A stretch of 6,768 bases of DNA from a bacterium (Candidatus Gribaldobacteria) CG_4_10_14_0_8_um_filter_33_9 (GTDB lineage Bacteria > Patescibacteriota > Minisyncoccia > Minisyncoccales > CG1-02-41-26), in assembly GCA_002785165.1 (NCBI GenBank), contig PFMI01000050.1, positions 1-6,768 of the forward strand. Direction: 5' to 3'. Shown here one piece after another: positions 1 through 5,286 of the stretch. The position numbers and the translations under genes are program-made. Position 1 is the stretch's first letter. Each line of letters begins with the position of its first letter. The notes beneath the pieces were generated by a model that did not search any database, was not told where the DNA came from, and saw only the letters and a list, made by a program, of their open reading frames with translations.

Positions 1-1
1 A

Positions 2-70
2 GATGATTTAAAAAATACTTCTTTGCCCGATGATCCGACAATTATTAAGGGGCAGGGGATAGTCCTTTAA
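2..70 (+). CDS. C-terminal end of an unidentified protein (partial)
   Basis: An open frame enters from the left edge and stops at TAA 68-70, giving 22 residues that end in DDPTIIKGQGIVL. The other two plus-strand frames have stops within the first nine bases, so this is the only plus-strand frame that could be a gene tail. dnaK or grpE often precede dnaJ, but I do not recognise this tail as the C-terminus of either, so I give no name. The sequence is too short for a domain call. The dnaJ start lies 58 bases downstream, behind its own promoter, so this gene need not share a transcript with dnaJ. Confidence 0.45.
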   Translation, partial: DDLKNTSLPDDPTIIKGQGIVL

Positions 71-75
71 ATGGT

Positions 76-103
76 TTGTAAATTTTTAAAAAAGGATTAT
101 AAT
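76..103 (+). promoter_or_regulatory. Sigma70-type promoter of dnaJ
   Basis: TTGTAA (76-81, four of six matches to TTGACA) lies 16 bases before a perfect TATAAT (98-103). Transcription should begin near 110, leaving an AT-only leader of about 19 bases before the dnaJ ATG at 129. No CIRCE-type inverted repeat of HrcA control is visible between 70 and 129, so heat-shock regulation by HrcA is not supported here. Confidence 0.55.
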
Positions 104-128
104 AAAAATATATTTAATTTAAAAAATT

Positions 129-1214
129 ATGACAAAAGATTATTATCAAATTTTAGGCGTTGAGCGAAGCGCTTCGCAAGATGATATCAAAAAGGCATAT
201 CGTCGGTTGGCTCATAAATATCATCCTGACAAAAAAGGAGGGGATGAAAAGAAATTTAAAGAAATATCAGAGGCGTATCAGATTTTGAATGATAAAAGAA
301 AAAAAGAGCAGTATGATAAATTCGGCAATGTTTTTGAAGGACAAGAAGCGCAAGGAGCGCAAGGATTCGGAGGAGGATTTGACTTTAACCAAGGATTTAA
401 TTTTGATTTTAGTTCTTTGGGCATGGAAGATTTATTTGAGCAATTTTTTAATTCTGGCAGAGCAAGAGGAAAAAAAAATATTAATCGCGGCAGCGATATT
501 GAAGTAGAAATAAAAATGGAATTAAAAGAGACATTGCAGAGTTTTGAAAAAAGAATTAATCTTGTAAAAAAAATAGTTTGTACTAGATGCGCTGGTTTGG
601 GTAGCGAGCAGGGAACTAAAATCAAGGAATGTTTTAGCTGCCGCGGGGTAGGTCAAGTTCAAGAGATAAAAAGGACTTTTTTAGGAACCATTGCCCGCTA
701 TGTTGTTTGTCCTGAATGCAAAGGAGAAGGAAGAATACCTGAAAATGTTTGCAATGTTTGTAAGGGAGAAGGTCGGATTAACGGCGAAGAACAAATAACG
801 ATCCCAATTCCCGCTGGCGTGGATACGGGACAAGTTTTAAAATTTATTGGTCAAGGAGAAGCGGGAAAAAGAGGAGGCAAAAAAGGGGACTTATATATTA
901 GGATTTTTATCGCGCCTCATTCTATTTTTCAGAGAAAGGGCGATGATGTTTATATGAGTTTTCCTATTTCTTTTTCCATGGCTGTTTTAGGCGGAGAAAT
1001 TGAAATTCCTAGTTTACAGGGAAAAAAAATTTTATTGAAAGTTCCCAGCGGCATAGAGTCAGGAAAGGTTTTTAGAATTTCCGACAAAGGCATTCCTCAT
1101 TTTTCCGCATGGGGGAAAGGAAGTATGTTTGTTGAATTAGTAGTACAGACACCGAAAAAATTAACAAAAAAACAAAAAGAATTGTTGGAAAAATTAGGAG
1201 AGGAGGGATTGTAA
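129..1214 (+). CDS. dnaJ: Chaperone protein DnaJ (Hsp40)
   Basis: This is a cytoplasmic co-chaperone that binds unfolded protein and stimulates the ATPase of DnaK. The 361 residues show the full class I order. The J domain (about 1-66) has the HPD triplet at 32-34, which is needed to activate DnaK. A short Gly/Phe-rich linker (about 66-95) follows. The zinc region has all four CxxCxGxG repeats, at 151-158, 168-175, 194-201 and 208-215, with all eight cysteines present. The substrate-binding and dimerisation domains run from about 220 to 340 and include the usual [15 protein letters not shown] and SGKVFRI stretches. The length is close to the family norm of about 375. The ATG at 129 places the J domain at the very N-terminus as expected. 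There is no Shine-Dalgarno sequence, and no dnaK or grpE is visible in the window. Confidence 0.97.
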   Translation: MTKDYYQILGVERSASQDDIKKAYRRLAHKYHPDKKGGDEKKFKEISEAYQILNDKRKKEQYDKFGNVFEGQEAQGAQGFGGGFDFNQGFNFDFSSLGMEDLFEQFFNSGRARGKKNINRGSDIEVEIKMELKETLQSFEKRINLVKKIVCTRCAGLGSEQGTKIKECFSCRGVGQVQEIKRTFLGTIARYVVCPECKGEGRIPENVCNVCKGEGRINGEEQITIPIPAGVDTGQVLKFIGQGEAGKRGGKKGDLYIRIFIAPHSIFQRKGDDVYMSFPISFSMAVLGGEIEIPSLQGKKILLKVPSGIESGKVFRISDKGIPHFSAWGKGSMFVELVVQTPKKLTKKQKELLEKLGEEGL

Positions 1215-1242
1215 AATTTTCAATTTTCAATTTTTAATTTTC
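1215..1242 (+). repeat. Tandem A/T heptamer, four copies of AATTTTC
   Basis: Directly after the dnaJ stop there are four head-to-tail 7-base units: AATTTTC (1215-1221), AATTTTC (1222-1228), AATTTTT (1229-1235, one change) and AATTTTC (1236-1242). The perfect 7-base period with one substitution distinguishes this from random AT-rich sequence. The role is unknown; it holds no GC stem and does not look like a terminator. Confidence 0.75.
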
Positions 1243-1262
1243 AAACCAAAAGGTCGCAAAAT

Positions 1263-1279
1263 AATTTAGAATTTAGAAT
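1263..1279 (+). repeat. Tandem A/T heptamer AATTTAG, 2.4 copies
   Basis: AATTTAG (1263-1269) and AATTTAG (1270-1276) are followed by AAT, a second 7-base periodic array 20 bases after the first. Its unit boundary creates TAGAAT at 1274-1279, a fair -10 box 13 bases before the ATG at 1293, but no -35 match lies at the right distance. Confidence 0.55.
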
Positions 1280-1292
1280 ATAACCAATATAT

Positions 1293-1547
1293 ATGTCAGA
1301 ACCAAAAGAATCAGGAGCATTAATTGAAAACAATGAGATAACTCAAGATTTAGAACCTCTAATTAAAGAATGCGAAGAAAAATTAAAAATAAACAAAGAT
1401 ATAATAAAGACTTTAAAAGAAAATAATAAGAAAGGAGAAAAATTTTTAGAAAATGCAATTAATAAAATTGAAGAAGAAGGAAAACTAATACAATTATCAT
1501 TGGAATTTTTAAGAGCAGATAAAAAGAAATTAATAACGAAAGAGTAA
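1293..1547 (+). CDS. Small charged helical protein of unknown function
   Basis: This is an 84-residue protein that I do not recognise. Residues 1-17 are polar and probably disordered. Residues 18-82 are almost entirely Lys, Glu, Leu, Ile and Asn with no Pro or Gly-rich breaks, and they show heptad-like spacing of Leu/Ile, so one or two long amphipathic helices or a coiled coil are likely. There is no signal peptide, no membrane segment and a single cysteine (27). It starts with ATG without a Shine-Dalgarno sequence, 78 bases after dnaJ, in the same orientation. Low-complexity Lys/Glu-rich composition can arise by chance in AT-rich DNA, which limits confidence. Against chance, the frame stays open from an ATG with ordinary codons and does not overlap another gene. 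Confidence 0.6.
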   Translation: MSEPKESGALIENNEITQDLEPLIKECEEKLKINKDIIKTLKENNKKGEKFLENAINKIEEEGKLIQLSLEFLRADKKKLITKE

Positions 1548-1577
1548 AAATGATTTTTTTAATTTAATGCAATTTTA

Positions 1578-1619
1578 AAATCGATTACTCTGCGACAGAA
1601 GTCGTGGGGTGATTTATTT
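1578..1619 (+). other. GU-rich RNA hairpin upstream of tRNA-Lys
   Basis: Bases 1583-1596 can pair with 1601-1614 across an AGAA loop (1597-1600). That gives 14 unbroken pairs, five of them G-U wobbles (for example U1591-G1606 and G1592-U1605). After one mismatch (C1582/U1615), four more A-U pairs extend the stem to 1578/1619. The wobbles pair only in plus-strand RNA; on the minus strand they become A-C mismatches. No T-run follows, so a standard terminator is unlikely. It matches no riboswitch or small RNA that I recognise. Confidence 0.45.
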
Positions 1620-1620
1620 A

Positions 1621-1641
1621 AAAATTTAAAATTTAAAATTT
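1621..1641 (+). repeat. Tandem A/T heptamer AAAATTT, three perfect copies
   Basis: AAAATTT occurs three times head to tail at 1621-1627, 1628-1634 and 1635-1641. It is the third 7-base periodic array in 430 bases, and its rotation AATTTTA differs by one base from the AATTTTC unit behind dnaJ. The array ends where the GC palindrome begins. Confidence 0.7.
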
Positions 1642-1660
1642 CGGTCGCCGAGGCGACCGA
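1641..1660. repeat. Perfect GC-rich palindrome next to tRNA-Lys
   Basis: Arms TCGGTCGCC (1641-1649) and GGCGACCGA (1652-1660) are exact reverse complements around a two-base centre. As RNA this would fold as an eight-pair stem with a CGAG loop. It is a sharp GC island in AT-rich DNA and ends two bases before the mature tRNA 5' end. No T-run follows on either strand, so it does not look like an ordinary terminator. It could be a dispersed palindromic repeat or part of the pre-tRNA leader. Confidence 0.7.
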
Positions 1661-1662
1661 TT

Positions 1663-1736
1663 GCCCCCATAGCTTAGTGGTAAAGCAGCGGCCTTTTAAG
1701 CCGTTGACGAGGGTTCGAGTCCTTCTGGGGGCACCA
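1663..1736 (+). tRNA. tRNA-Lys (anticodon TTT), CCA encoded
   Basis: The full cloverleaf can be drawn. The acceptor is GCCCCCA (1663-1669) with TGGGGGC (1726-1732). The D arm is GCTT/AAGC. The anticodon stem is GCGGC/GCCGT (1688-1692 and 1700-1704, one G-T pair) around the loop CTTTTAA, with anticodon TTT at 1695-1697. The T arm is GAGGG/CCTTC around TTCGAGT. The discriminator is A1733 and the terminal CCA (1734-1736) is encoded in the DNA. Anticodon UUU reads AAA and AAG lysine codons, which are very frequent in these AT-rich genes. It converges with the helicase gene on the opposite strand, 47 bases away. Confidence 0.96.
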
Positions 1737-1783
1737 GTAATCCAGCTTGGTGAGAAGGAGAAGAAGAATCTTTTTTAAAAAAA

Positions 1784-3049
1784 TTATCTTCGCGGATTGG
1801 AACGATTAAATCCGCGGGAATTAAATCCGCGGGGTTTTGAAAAACTATCGCGTCTGTTAAAACTGGGTTTGTTAAAATGAGGTCTATTAAAACGGGGGTC
1901 AGATTTGTCGCGCATTTCATTATTTTTTCTTGCTGGGGGAAGTTCGGGAAGTTTAGAGAGCGGAAGCGTCGCGCGTATAAGCCGTTCTATTCCTCTGACA
2001 TCGTTTTTTTGCTCAGGTAAGGCAAAAGAAATAGCGTGTCCTGTCCCGCCCGCTCGCGCAGTGCGTCCGATGCGGTGCACATAATCCTCAGGTCTTTGAG
2101 GAAGGTCAAAATTTAGCACAAGTTCAATTCCTTTTACGTCAATGCCGCGGGCCGCAATATCTGTTGCCACAAGCACGCGGTATTTACCGTTTTTAAATCC
2201 TTCAAGCGCTTCGCGGCGTTGAAAAAGCGAGCGGTTTGAGTGAATCTCAGCAGCTGTATGTCCCATTTCGCGAATATCTATCATAATCCTATGCGCTCCA
2301 AATTTTGTCCGTGAAAATATCAACGCGGAACCGCGATATTCATTAAGAATTTTTTCTAAAAGTCTGGGTTTATCATATTTTTTAATAAAGAAAAGTTCCT
2401 GTGTTACCTCTGGAACCGTGGTGCCGGACGGCGCGATTTCCACACGCAAAGGAAGTTTCATATTCGCTTTTGCAATAGCAACAATATCCTGCGGCATTGT
2501 GGCTGAAAAAAGCATTGTCTGCCGGTCGCTGGCCACTGCTTGAAGTATTTGCTTTAATTGCGGCGCAAAACCCATGTCAAGCATCCGATCTGCTTCGTCA
2601 AGAACTAAAACAACAATCGTTTTAAGCGAAATTGTTTTTTGTTTCATATGATCAATAATTCTTCCCGGCGTGCCAATTATGATTTGCGGATTTCTGCGAA
2701 GCGCTTGAATTTGACGGCCAAAAGATTCTCCGCCAACAAGAACCGCCGCGCGAATACCGAGAACCGCGCCGATTTTATGAATAACCTCATTTATTTGAAA
2801 CGCAAGTTCCCGCGTAGGCAGCACAATGAGCCCTTTCTTCCCCTGGAGCGCGGCTTGAATTATTGGCACGCCAAAAGCAAGCGTTTTTCCTGTGCCGGTT
2901 TGGGCAATGCCAATAAGGTCTTTCCCTTTAATAGCAGGAGGAATTGTTTGTTCTTGAATTGGTGTGGGAACTTTAAAATTTAGTTTATCAAGGATTCTCA
3001 AAATATTCGGCGCAATGCCAAGATTATAAAAATTTAATAATTGATTCAT
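1784..3049 (-). CDS. DEAD-box ATP-dependent RNA helicase
   Basis: This is a cytoplasmic RNA helicase of superfamily 2 that unwinds or remodels RNA using ATP; family members act in ribosome assembly, mRNA turnover and cold adaptation. The 421 residues carry every core motif: Q motif PTPIQ (28-32), motif I AQTGTGKT (49-56), Ia PTRELAFQ (78-85), Ib TPGR (127-130), II DEAD (151-154), III SAT (182-184), V ATDIAARGID (295-304) and VI HRIGRTARAG (325-334). The tail (about 372-421) is basic, with repeated FNR/FNK units and RG pairs, typical of non-specific RNA-binding extensions in RhlE-type proteins. RhlE is the closest match by layout, but I do not assign a symbol. Sampled 60-base lines hold 24-34 G+C, against 10-27 in sampled lines of the other genes. 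The ATG at 3047-3049 has a promoter directly in front. Confidence 0.95.
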   Translation of the reverse strand: MNQLLNFYNLGIAPNILRILDKLNFKVPTPIQEQTIPPAIKGKDLIGIAQTGTGKTLAFGVPIIQAALQGKKGLIVLPTRELAFQINEVIHKIGAVLGIRAAVLVGGESFGRQIQALRRNPQIIIGTPGRIIDHMKQKTISLKTIVVLVLDEADRMLDMGFAPQLKQILQAVASDRQTMLFSATMPQDIVAIAKANMKLPLRVEIAPSGTTVPEVTQELFFIKKYDKPRLLEKILNEYRGSALIFSRTKFGAHRIMIDIREMGHTAAEIHSNRSLFQRREALEGFKNGKYRVLVATDIAARGIDVKGIELVLNFDLPQRPEDYVHRIGRTARAGGTGHAISFALPEQKNDVRGIERLIRATLPLSKLPELPPARKNNEMRDKSDPRFNRPHFNKPSFNRRDSFSKPRGFNSRGFNRSNPRR

Positions 3050-3056
3050 AATTAAT

Positions 3057-3085
3057 ATTCTACCATAAAAATTTTGGATTAACAG
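3057..3085 (-). promoter_or_regulatory. Extended -10 promoter of the DEAD-box helicase
   Basis: Read on the minus strand, TAGAAT (3062-3057) is preceded by TGG (3065-3063), forming an extended -10 box. A weak -35, CTGTTA (3085-3080, three of six matches), lies at 17-base spacing. Only seven bases separate the -10 box from the ATG at 3049, so the mRNA should begin at or within a few bases of the start codon. It is arranged back to back with the secE promoter. Confidence 0.5.
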
Positions 3086-3094
3086 GGTGTGCTA

Positions 3095-3123
3095 TTGATT
3101 TAATTATGATAAAAGAGTAAAAT
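3095..3123 (+). promoter_or_regulatory. Promoter of the secE-nusG-rplK operon
   Basis: TTGATT (3095-3100, four of six matches) and TAAAAT (3118-3123, five of six) are separated by the optimal 17 bases. The -10 box ends nine bases before the secE ATG at 3133, so transcription should start about two or three bases before the start codon. The operon mRNA would be leaderless or nearly so. Confidence 0.55.
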
Positions 3124-3132
3124 ATAAAAAAT

Positions 3133-3318
3133 ATGTTAGAGAAAATTAAAACTTTTTTAAAAGAAGTGGGAGTTCAGGGTAAAAAAATTGATTGGCCTCG
3201 CAAAAAACAAGCTTTTAATTACACTTTGATTGTTATTGGAATTTCTATGGGAGCGGCTTTGTTTTTAGGAGCTTTGGATTTTGTTTTTTTAAAAATTTTA
3301 GGAAAGTTTGTGTTTTAA
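3133..3318 (+). CDS. secE: Preprotein translocase subunit SecE
   Basis: SecE is the small essential membrane subunit of the SecYEG channel, clamping SecY. The 61 residues match the short single-span bacterial form. An amphipathic, basic N-terminal helix (about 2-18) is followed by the conserved IDWPRKK segment (19-25), where Trp21-Pro22 is the family signature, and then one membrane segment (about 31-56). The order secE-nusG-rplK is the classic bacterial gene order and supports the call. nusG follows after four bases, so the two are cotranscribed. The start has no Shine-Dalgarno sequence and lies almost at the expected transcription start. Confidence 0.94.
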   Translation: MLEKIKTFLKEVGVQGKKIDWPRKKQAFNYTLIVIGISMGAALFLGALDFVFLKILGKFVF

Positions 3319-3322
3319 AATT

Positions 3323-3868
3323 ATGCCAAAACAAAAAATACAAGAAGGAAAAAAGTGGTATATTATTCATACATATCCGGGGGAAGAAGAAATAGTCGCT
3401 AAAAATTTGAAACAAAGAGTGGAAAATTTGTGTATGGAAGATAAAATTTTTAATGTCCTTGTTCCCAAAGAAAAAAAGATTAAAATTAAAAATGGTCAAA
3501 GAAAGATTATTGAAGAAAGAATTTACCCCAGTTATATTTTTGTGGAAATGATTGTCAAAGATGATTCCTGGAATGTGGTAAGAAATACTCCTCGTGTAAC
3601 CGGTTTTATCGGCGCGGGCATTACGCCTATCCCTGTGGCAGAAGAAGAAATAGAGGTTTTAAAGAAAAAAATGGGAACAGAAATACCTCGATTTGAAATT
3701 GATGTGAATTTGGGAAATTTGGTCAGGATTTCAGACGGACCTTTCAAGGATTTTGAAGGAAAAGTTTCTGTAATAGACAAAGAAAGAGGGCGATTAAAGG
3801 TCTTGGTTAATGTTTTTGGACGAGATACGCCAGTTGAAGTTGATTCTCTTCAAATAAAAAAATTGTAA
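3323..3868 (+). CDS. nusG: Transcription termination/antitermination protein NusG
   Basis: NusG binds the RNA polymerase clamp, affects elongation and pausing, and links polymerase to Rho or the ribosome. From the ATG at 3323 it has 181 residues, the usual length. The NGN domain (about 10-115) begins with KKWYIIHTYPGEE and contains the conserved YPSYIFVEM (68-76) and TPRVTGFIG (89-97). The KOW domain (about 128-181) has ISDGPFKDFEGKV (136-148) and VFGRDTPVEVD (164-174). The frame extends upstream to a TTG at 3308 inside secE. I prefer ATG 3323 because it gives the expected N-terminus and a four-base gap after the secE stop. rplK starts 10 bases after the nusG stop. Confidence 0.96.
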   Translation: MPKQKIQEGKKWYIIHTYPGEEEIVAKNLKQRVENLCMEDKIFNVLVPKEKKIKIKNGQRKIIEERIYPSYIFVEMIVKDDSWNVVRNTPRVTGFIGAGITPIPVAEEEIEVLKKKMGTEIPRFEIDVNLGNLVRISDGPFKDFEGKVSVIDKERGRLKVLVNVFGRDTPVEVDSLQIKKL

Positions 3869-3878
3869 ATATAAAACC

Positions 3879-4298
3879 ATGGCAAAAATAACAGCAATAG
3901 TAAAACTTCATATTCCCGCGGGAAGAGCTACTCCCGCTCCTCCGATTGGTCCCAGTTTGGCTTCGCGCGGAGTAAATATTGGAGATTTCTGTCAAAAATT
4001 TAATGATGCGACAAAAAATCAAATGGGCCTTACTATCCCAGTTGAAGTTACTATTTTTGAGGATAAGAGTTTTGAATTTTCTTTAAAGTCTCCGTTAGCT
4101 TCGGAACTTTTAAAAAAAGCCGCTGGAATTGAAAAGGGATCGGGAATTCCGAATACAAAAAAAGCGGGTAAAATTACCAAAGCTCAATTAGAAGAAATCG
4201 CTCAAAGAAAAATATCTGACTTAAATACTGATGACATTCAAAAAGCAATGAAAATAATTGCAGGCACTGCCAAAAATATGGGAATCAGCGTTGAATAG
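3879..4298 (+). CDS. rplK: 50S ribosomal protein L11 (uL11)
   Basis: L11 binds 23S rRNA in the GTPase-associated centre and takes part in factor binding and the stringent response. The 139 residues are two fewer than in E. coli. The N-terminal domain (about 1-71) has the proline-rich PAPPIGPSLASRGVNI segment (20-34) and IPVEVTIFEDKSF (53-65). The C-terminal rRNA-binding domain (about 72-139) has LLKKAAGIEKGSGIPN (77-92) and the final IAGTAKNMGISVE (127-139). In many bacteria rplA (L1) follows directly. Here the next gene, 19 bases after the TAG stop, is tRNA-Val, and no L1 gene is in the window. That fits Parcubacteria groups reported to lack L1, but L1 could lie elsewhere. Confidence 0.97.
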   Translation: MAKITAIVKLHIPAGRATPAPPIGPSLASRGVNIGDFCQKFNDATKNQMGLTIPVEVTIFEDKSFEFSLKSPLASELLKKAAGIEKGSGIPNTKKAGKITKAQLEEIAQRKISDLNTDDIQKAMKIIAGTAKNMGISVE

Positions 4299-4317
4299 AG
4301 GATTTGGTTTTTAGAAA

Positions 4318-4391
4318 GGGCGTGTAGCTCAATTGGATAGAGCGTTGCATTCACATTGCAAAGGTTTGTGGTTCGAGTCCACCCACGCCCA
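4318..4391 (+). tRNA. tRNA-Val (anticodon CAC), CCA not encoded
   Basis: The acceptor GGGCGTG (4318-4324) pairs perfectly with CACGCCC (4384-4390). The D arm is GCTC/GAGC. The anticodon stem TTGCA/TGCAA (4345-4349 and 4357-4361) encloses TTCACAT, with anticodon CAC at 4352-4354. The T arm is TGTGG/CCACC around TTCGAGT, with an unpaired T-C at its base. Discriminator A4391 and anticodon bases A35 and C36 agree with valine identity. No CCA is encoded: A4391 is followed directly by seven T, so a CCA-adding enzyme is needed. Its position 19 bases after rplK suggests it is processed from the operon transcript. Confidence 0.93.
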
Positions 4392-4398
4392 TTTTTTT
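4384..4398 (+). terminator. Possible terminator formed by the tRNA-Val 3' end and a T7 run
   Basis: Seven T (4392-4398) follow the GC-rich acceptor strand CACGCCC and the discriminator base. The closed acceptor/T-arm stem next to a U-run resembles an intrinsic terminator and could end the secE-nusG-rplK-tRNA transcript. No separate hairpin is present, so this is inference from position and composition. Confidence 0.35.
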
Positions 4399-4434
4399 AT
4401 AACTCTGTCCCATAAAAAATTATATTTATATTAT

Positions 4435-5286
4435 ATGAAGAAAAATTGTTTTGTGATAAATTTGAAAGGGGAAGAAGAATCGTTTTCTTTTAAAAAAGTT
4501 TATCAAAGCGCTAAAAGGGCTGGGGGTTCGGAGGTGTTGGCAAAAACAATTGCGGGAAATGTTCAAAAAAATGTTTATCCCGGGATTAAAACCTCGGAGA
4601 TATTTAGGAAAGTAAAAAATTTGCTTAATAAAGAAGATTCCAGCGCGGCAATGAAATTTTCTCTTAAAAAAGCCATTCAAAAATTAGGTCCCACAGGATT
4701 TGTTTTTGAAAAATATGTCGCCGCAATTTTAAGAAACTCTGGTTTTGATGTAAAAATAAATCAATATCTGCAGGGTTTTTGTCTTAAATATGAAATTGAT
4801 TTTTGGGCGCAAAAGGAAAATTTGCTCTATATTGGAGAGTGTAAGTACAGAAATTTATTGCAGGAAGGAGTAATTCACTCAAATGTTGCATTGTCAAATT
4901 TTGCCAGATTTATGGATATAAAAGATGGAAATTTTGTAAAACAAGAGAAATTTAAAAATTGTGAAATAAAAACAATTTTAGTCACCAACGCAAAATTTTC
5001 TTTAGACGCGATAAGATTTTCTTTGTGCAGGAATGTTGATCTTTTGGGTTGGAGATATCCGAAAGATAGAGGATTGGAGTATTTTATTGAAACAAAAAAC
5101 TTATATCCTATTACAATTTTACCGTCTTTAAATAATCATTTGGCAGAAATTTTTATTTCAAAAAACATAATGCTTGTTAAAGATTTGTTGAAATTAGATA
5201 TTTCTAAATTTTCCAAAGAAAATAAAATGCCCTTGGATTGTTTAGAAAATTTAGTCAAACAAGGAAAAAATCTTTTGAAAATATGA
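4435..5286 (+). CDS. ATP-cone domain protein with a PD-(D/E)xK (Mrr-like) nuclease domain
   Basis: This is a predicted nucleotide-responsive endonuclease of 283 residues. The N-terminus (about 1-84) resembles an ATP-cone, the nucleotide-binding domain of NrdR and of ribonucleotide reductase: VINLKGEEESFSFKKVYQSA, then a helical part ending MKFSLKKAIQKLGPTGF. The middle (about 90-210) has a PD-(D/E)xK nuclease pattern: FEKYVAAIL helix with Glu92, Asp122 in EIDFW, the E-x-K pair Glu135/Lys137 in GECKY, then VTNAKFS and LLGWRYP. The C-terminus (about 225-283) is a small helical domain resembling helix-hairpin-helix folds. All three expected acidic/Lys residues are present, so it should be active. 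ATG 4435 is preferred to the upstream TTG at 4333, which lies inside tRNA-Val. The TGA stop overlaps the next start, so the pair is probably translationally coupled. The target is unknown. Confidence 0.8.
   Translation: MKKNCFVINLKGEEESFSFKKVYQSAKRAGGSEVLAKTIAGNVQKNVYPGIKTSEIFRKVKNLLNKEDSSAAMKFSLKKAIQKLGPTGFVFEKYVAAILRNSGFDVKINQYLQGFCLKYEIDFWAQKENLLYIGECKYRNLLQEGVIHSNVALSNFARFMDIKDGNFVKQEKFKNCEIKTILVTNAKFSLDAIRFSLCRNVDLLGWRYPKDRGLEYFIETKNLYPITILPSLNNHLAEIFISKNIMLVKDLLKLDISKFSKENKMPLDCLENLVKQGKNLLKI

Noticed and set aside
278..625. Open frame on the minus strand inside dnaJ
   Set aside because: It is the antisense shadow of the J and Gly/Phe regions; the protein looks like reverse-translated DnaJ coding and has no domain.
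1553..1559. T7 run after the small helical protein as an intrinsic terminator
   Set aside because: Upstream only AAAAA-TGA-TTTTT pairing is possible, with no GC-rich stem.
1696..1920. Minus-strand frame running from the helicase tail through tRNA-Lys
   Set aside because: Its end reads PPEGLEPSSTA, the familiar false peptide obtained by translating tRNA antisense; it overlaps the real helicase and tRNA.
3308..3322. TTG start extending NusG upstream into secE
   Set aside because: ATG 3323 gives the expected NusG N-terminus; the extra five residues MCFKI come from overlap with the secE end.
4333..4434. TTG-initiated 34-residue N-terminal extension of the nuclease
   Set aside because: The extension is translated from inside tRNA-Val and its T-run; ATG 4435 starts exactly at the ATP-cone.
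5238..5282. TTG start for the 116-residue membrane protein
   Set aside because: It lies inside the nuclease gene and would bury the first membrane segment behind a polar stretch; the ATGA overlap start at 5283 is better.
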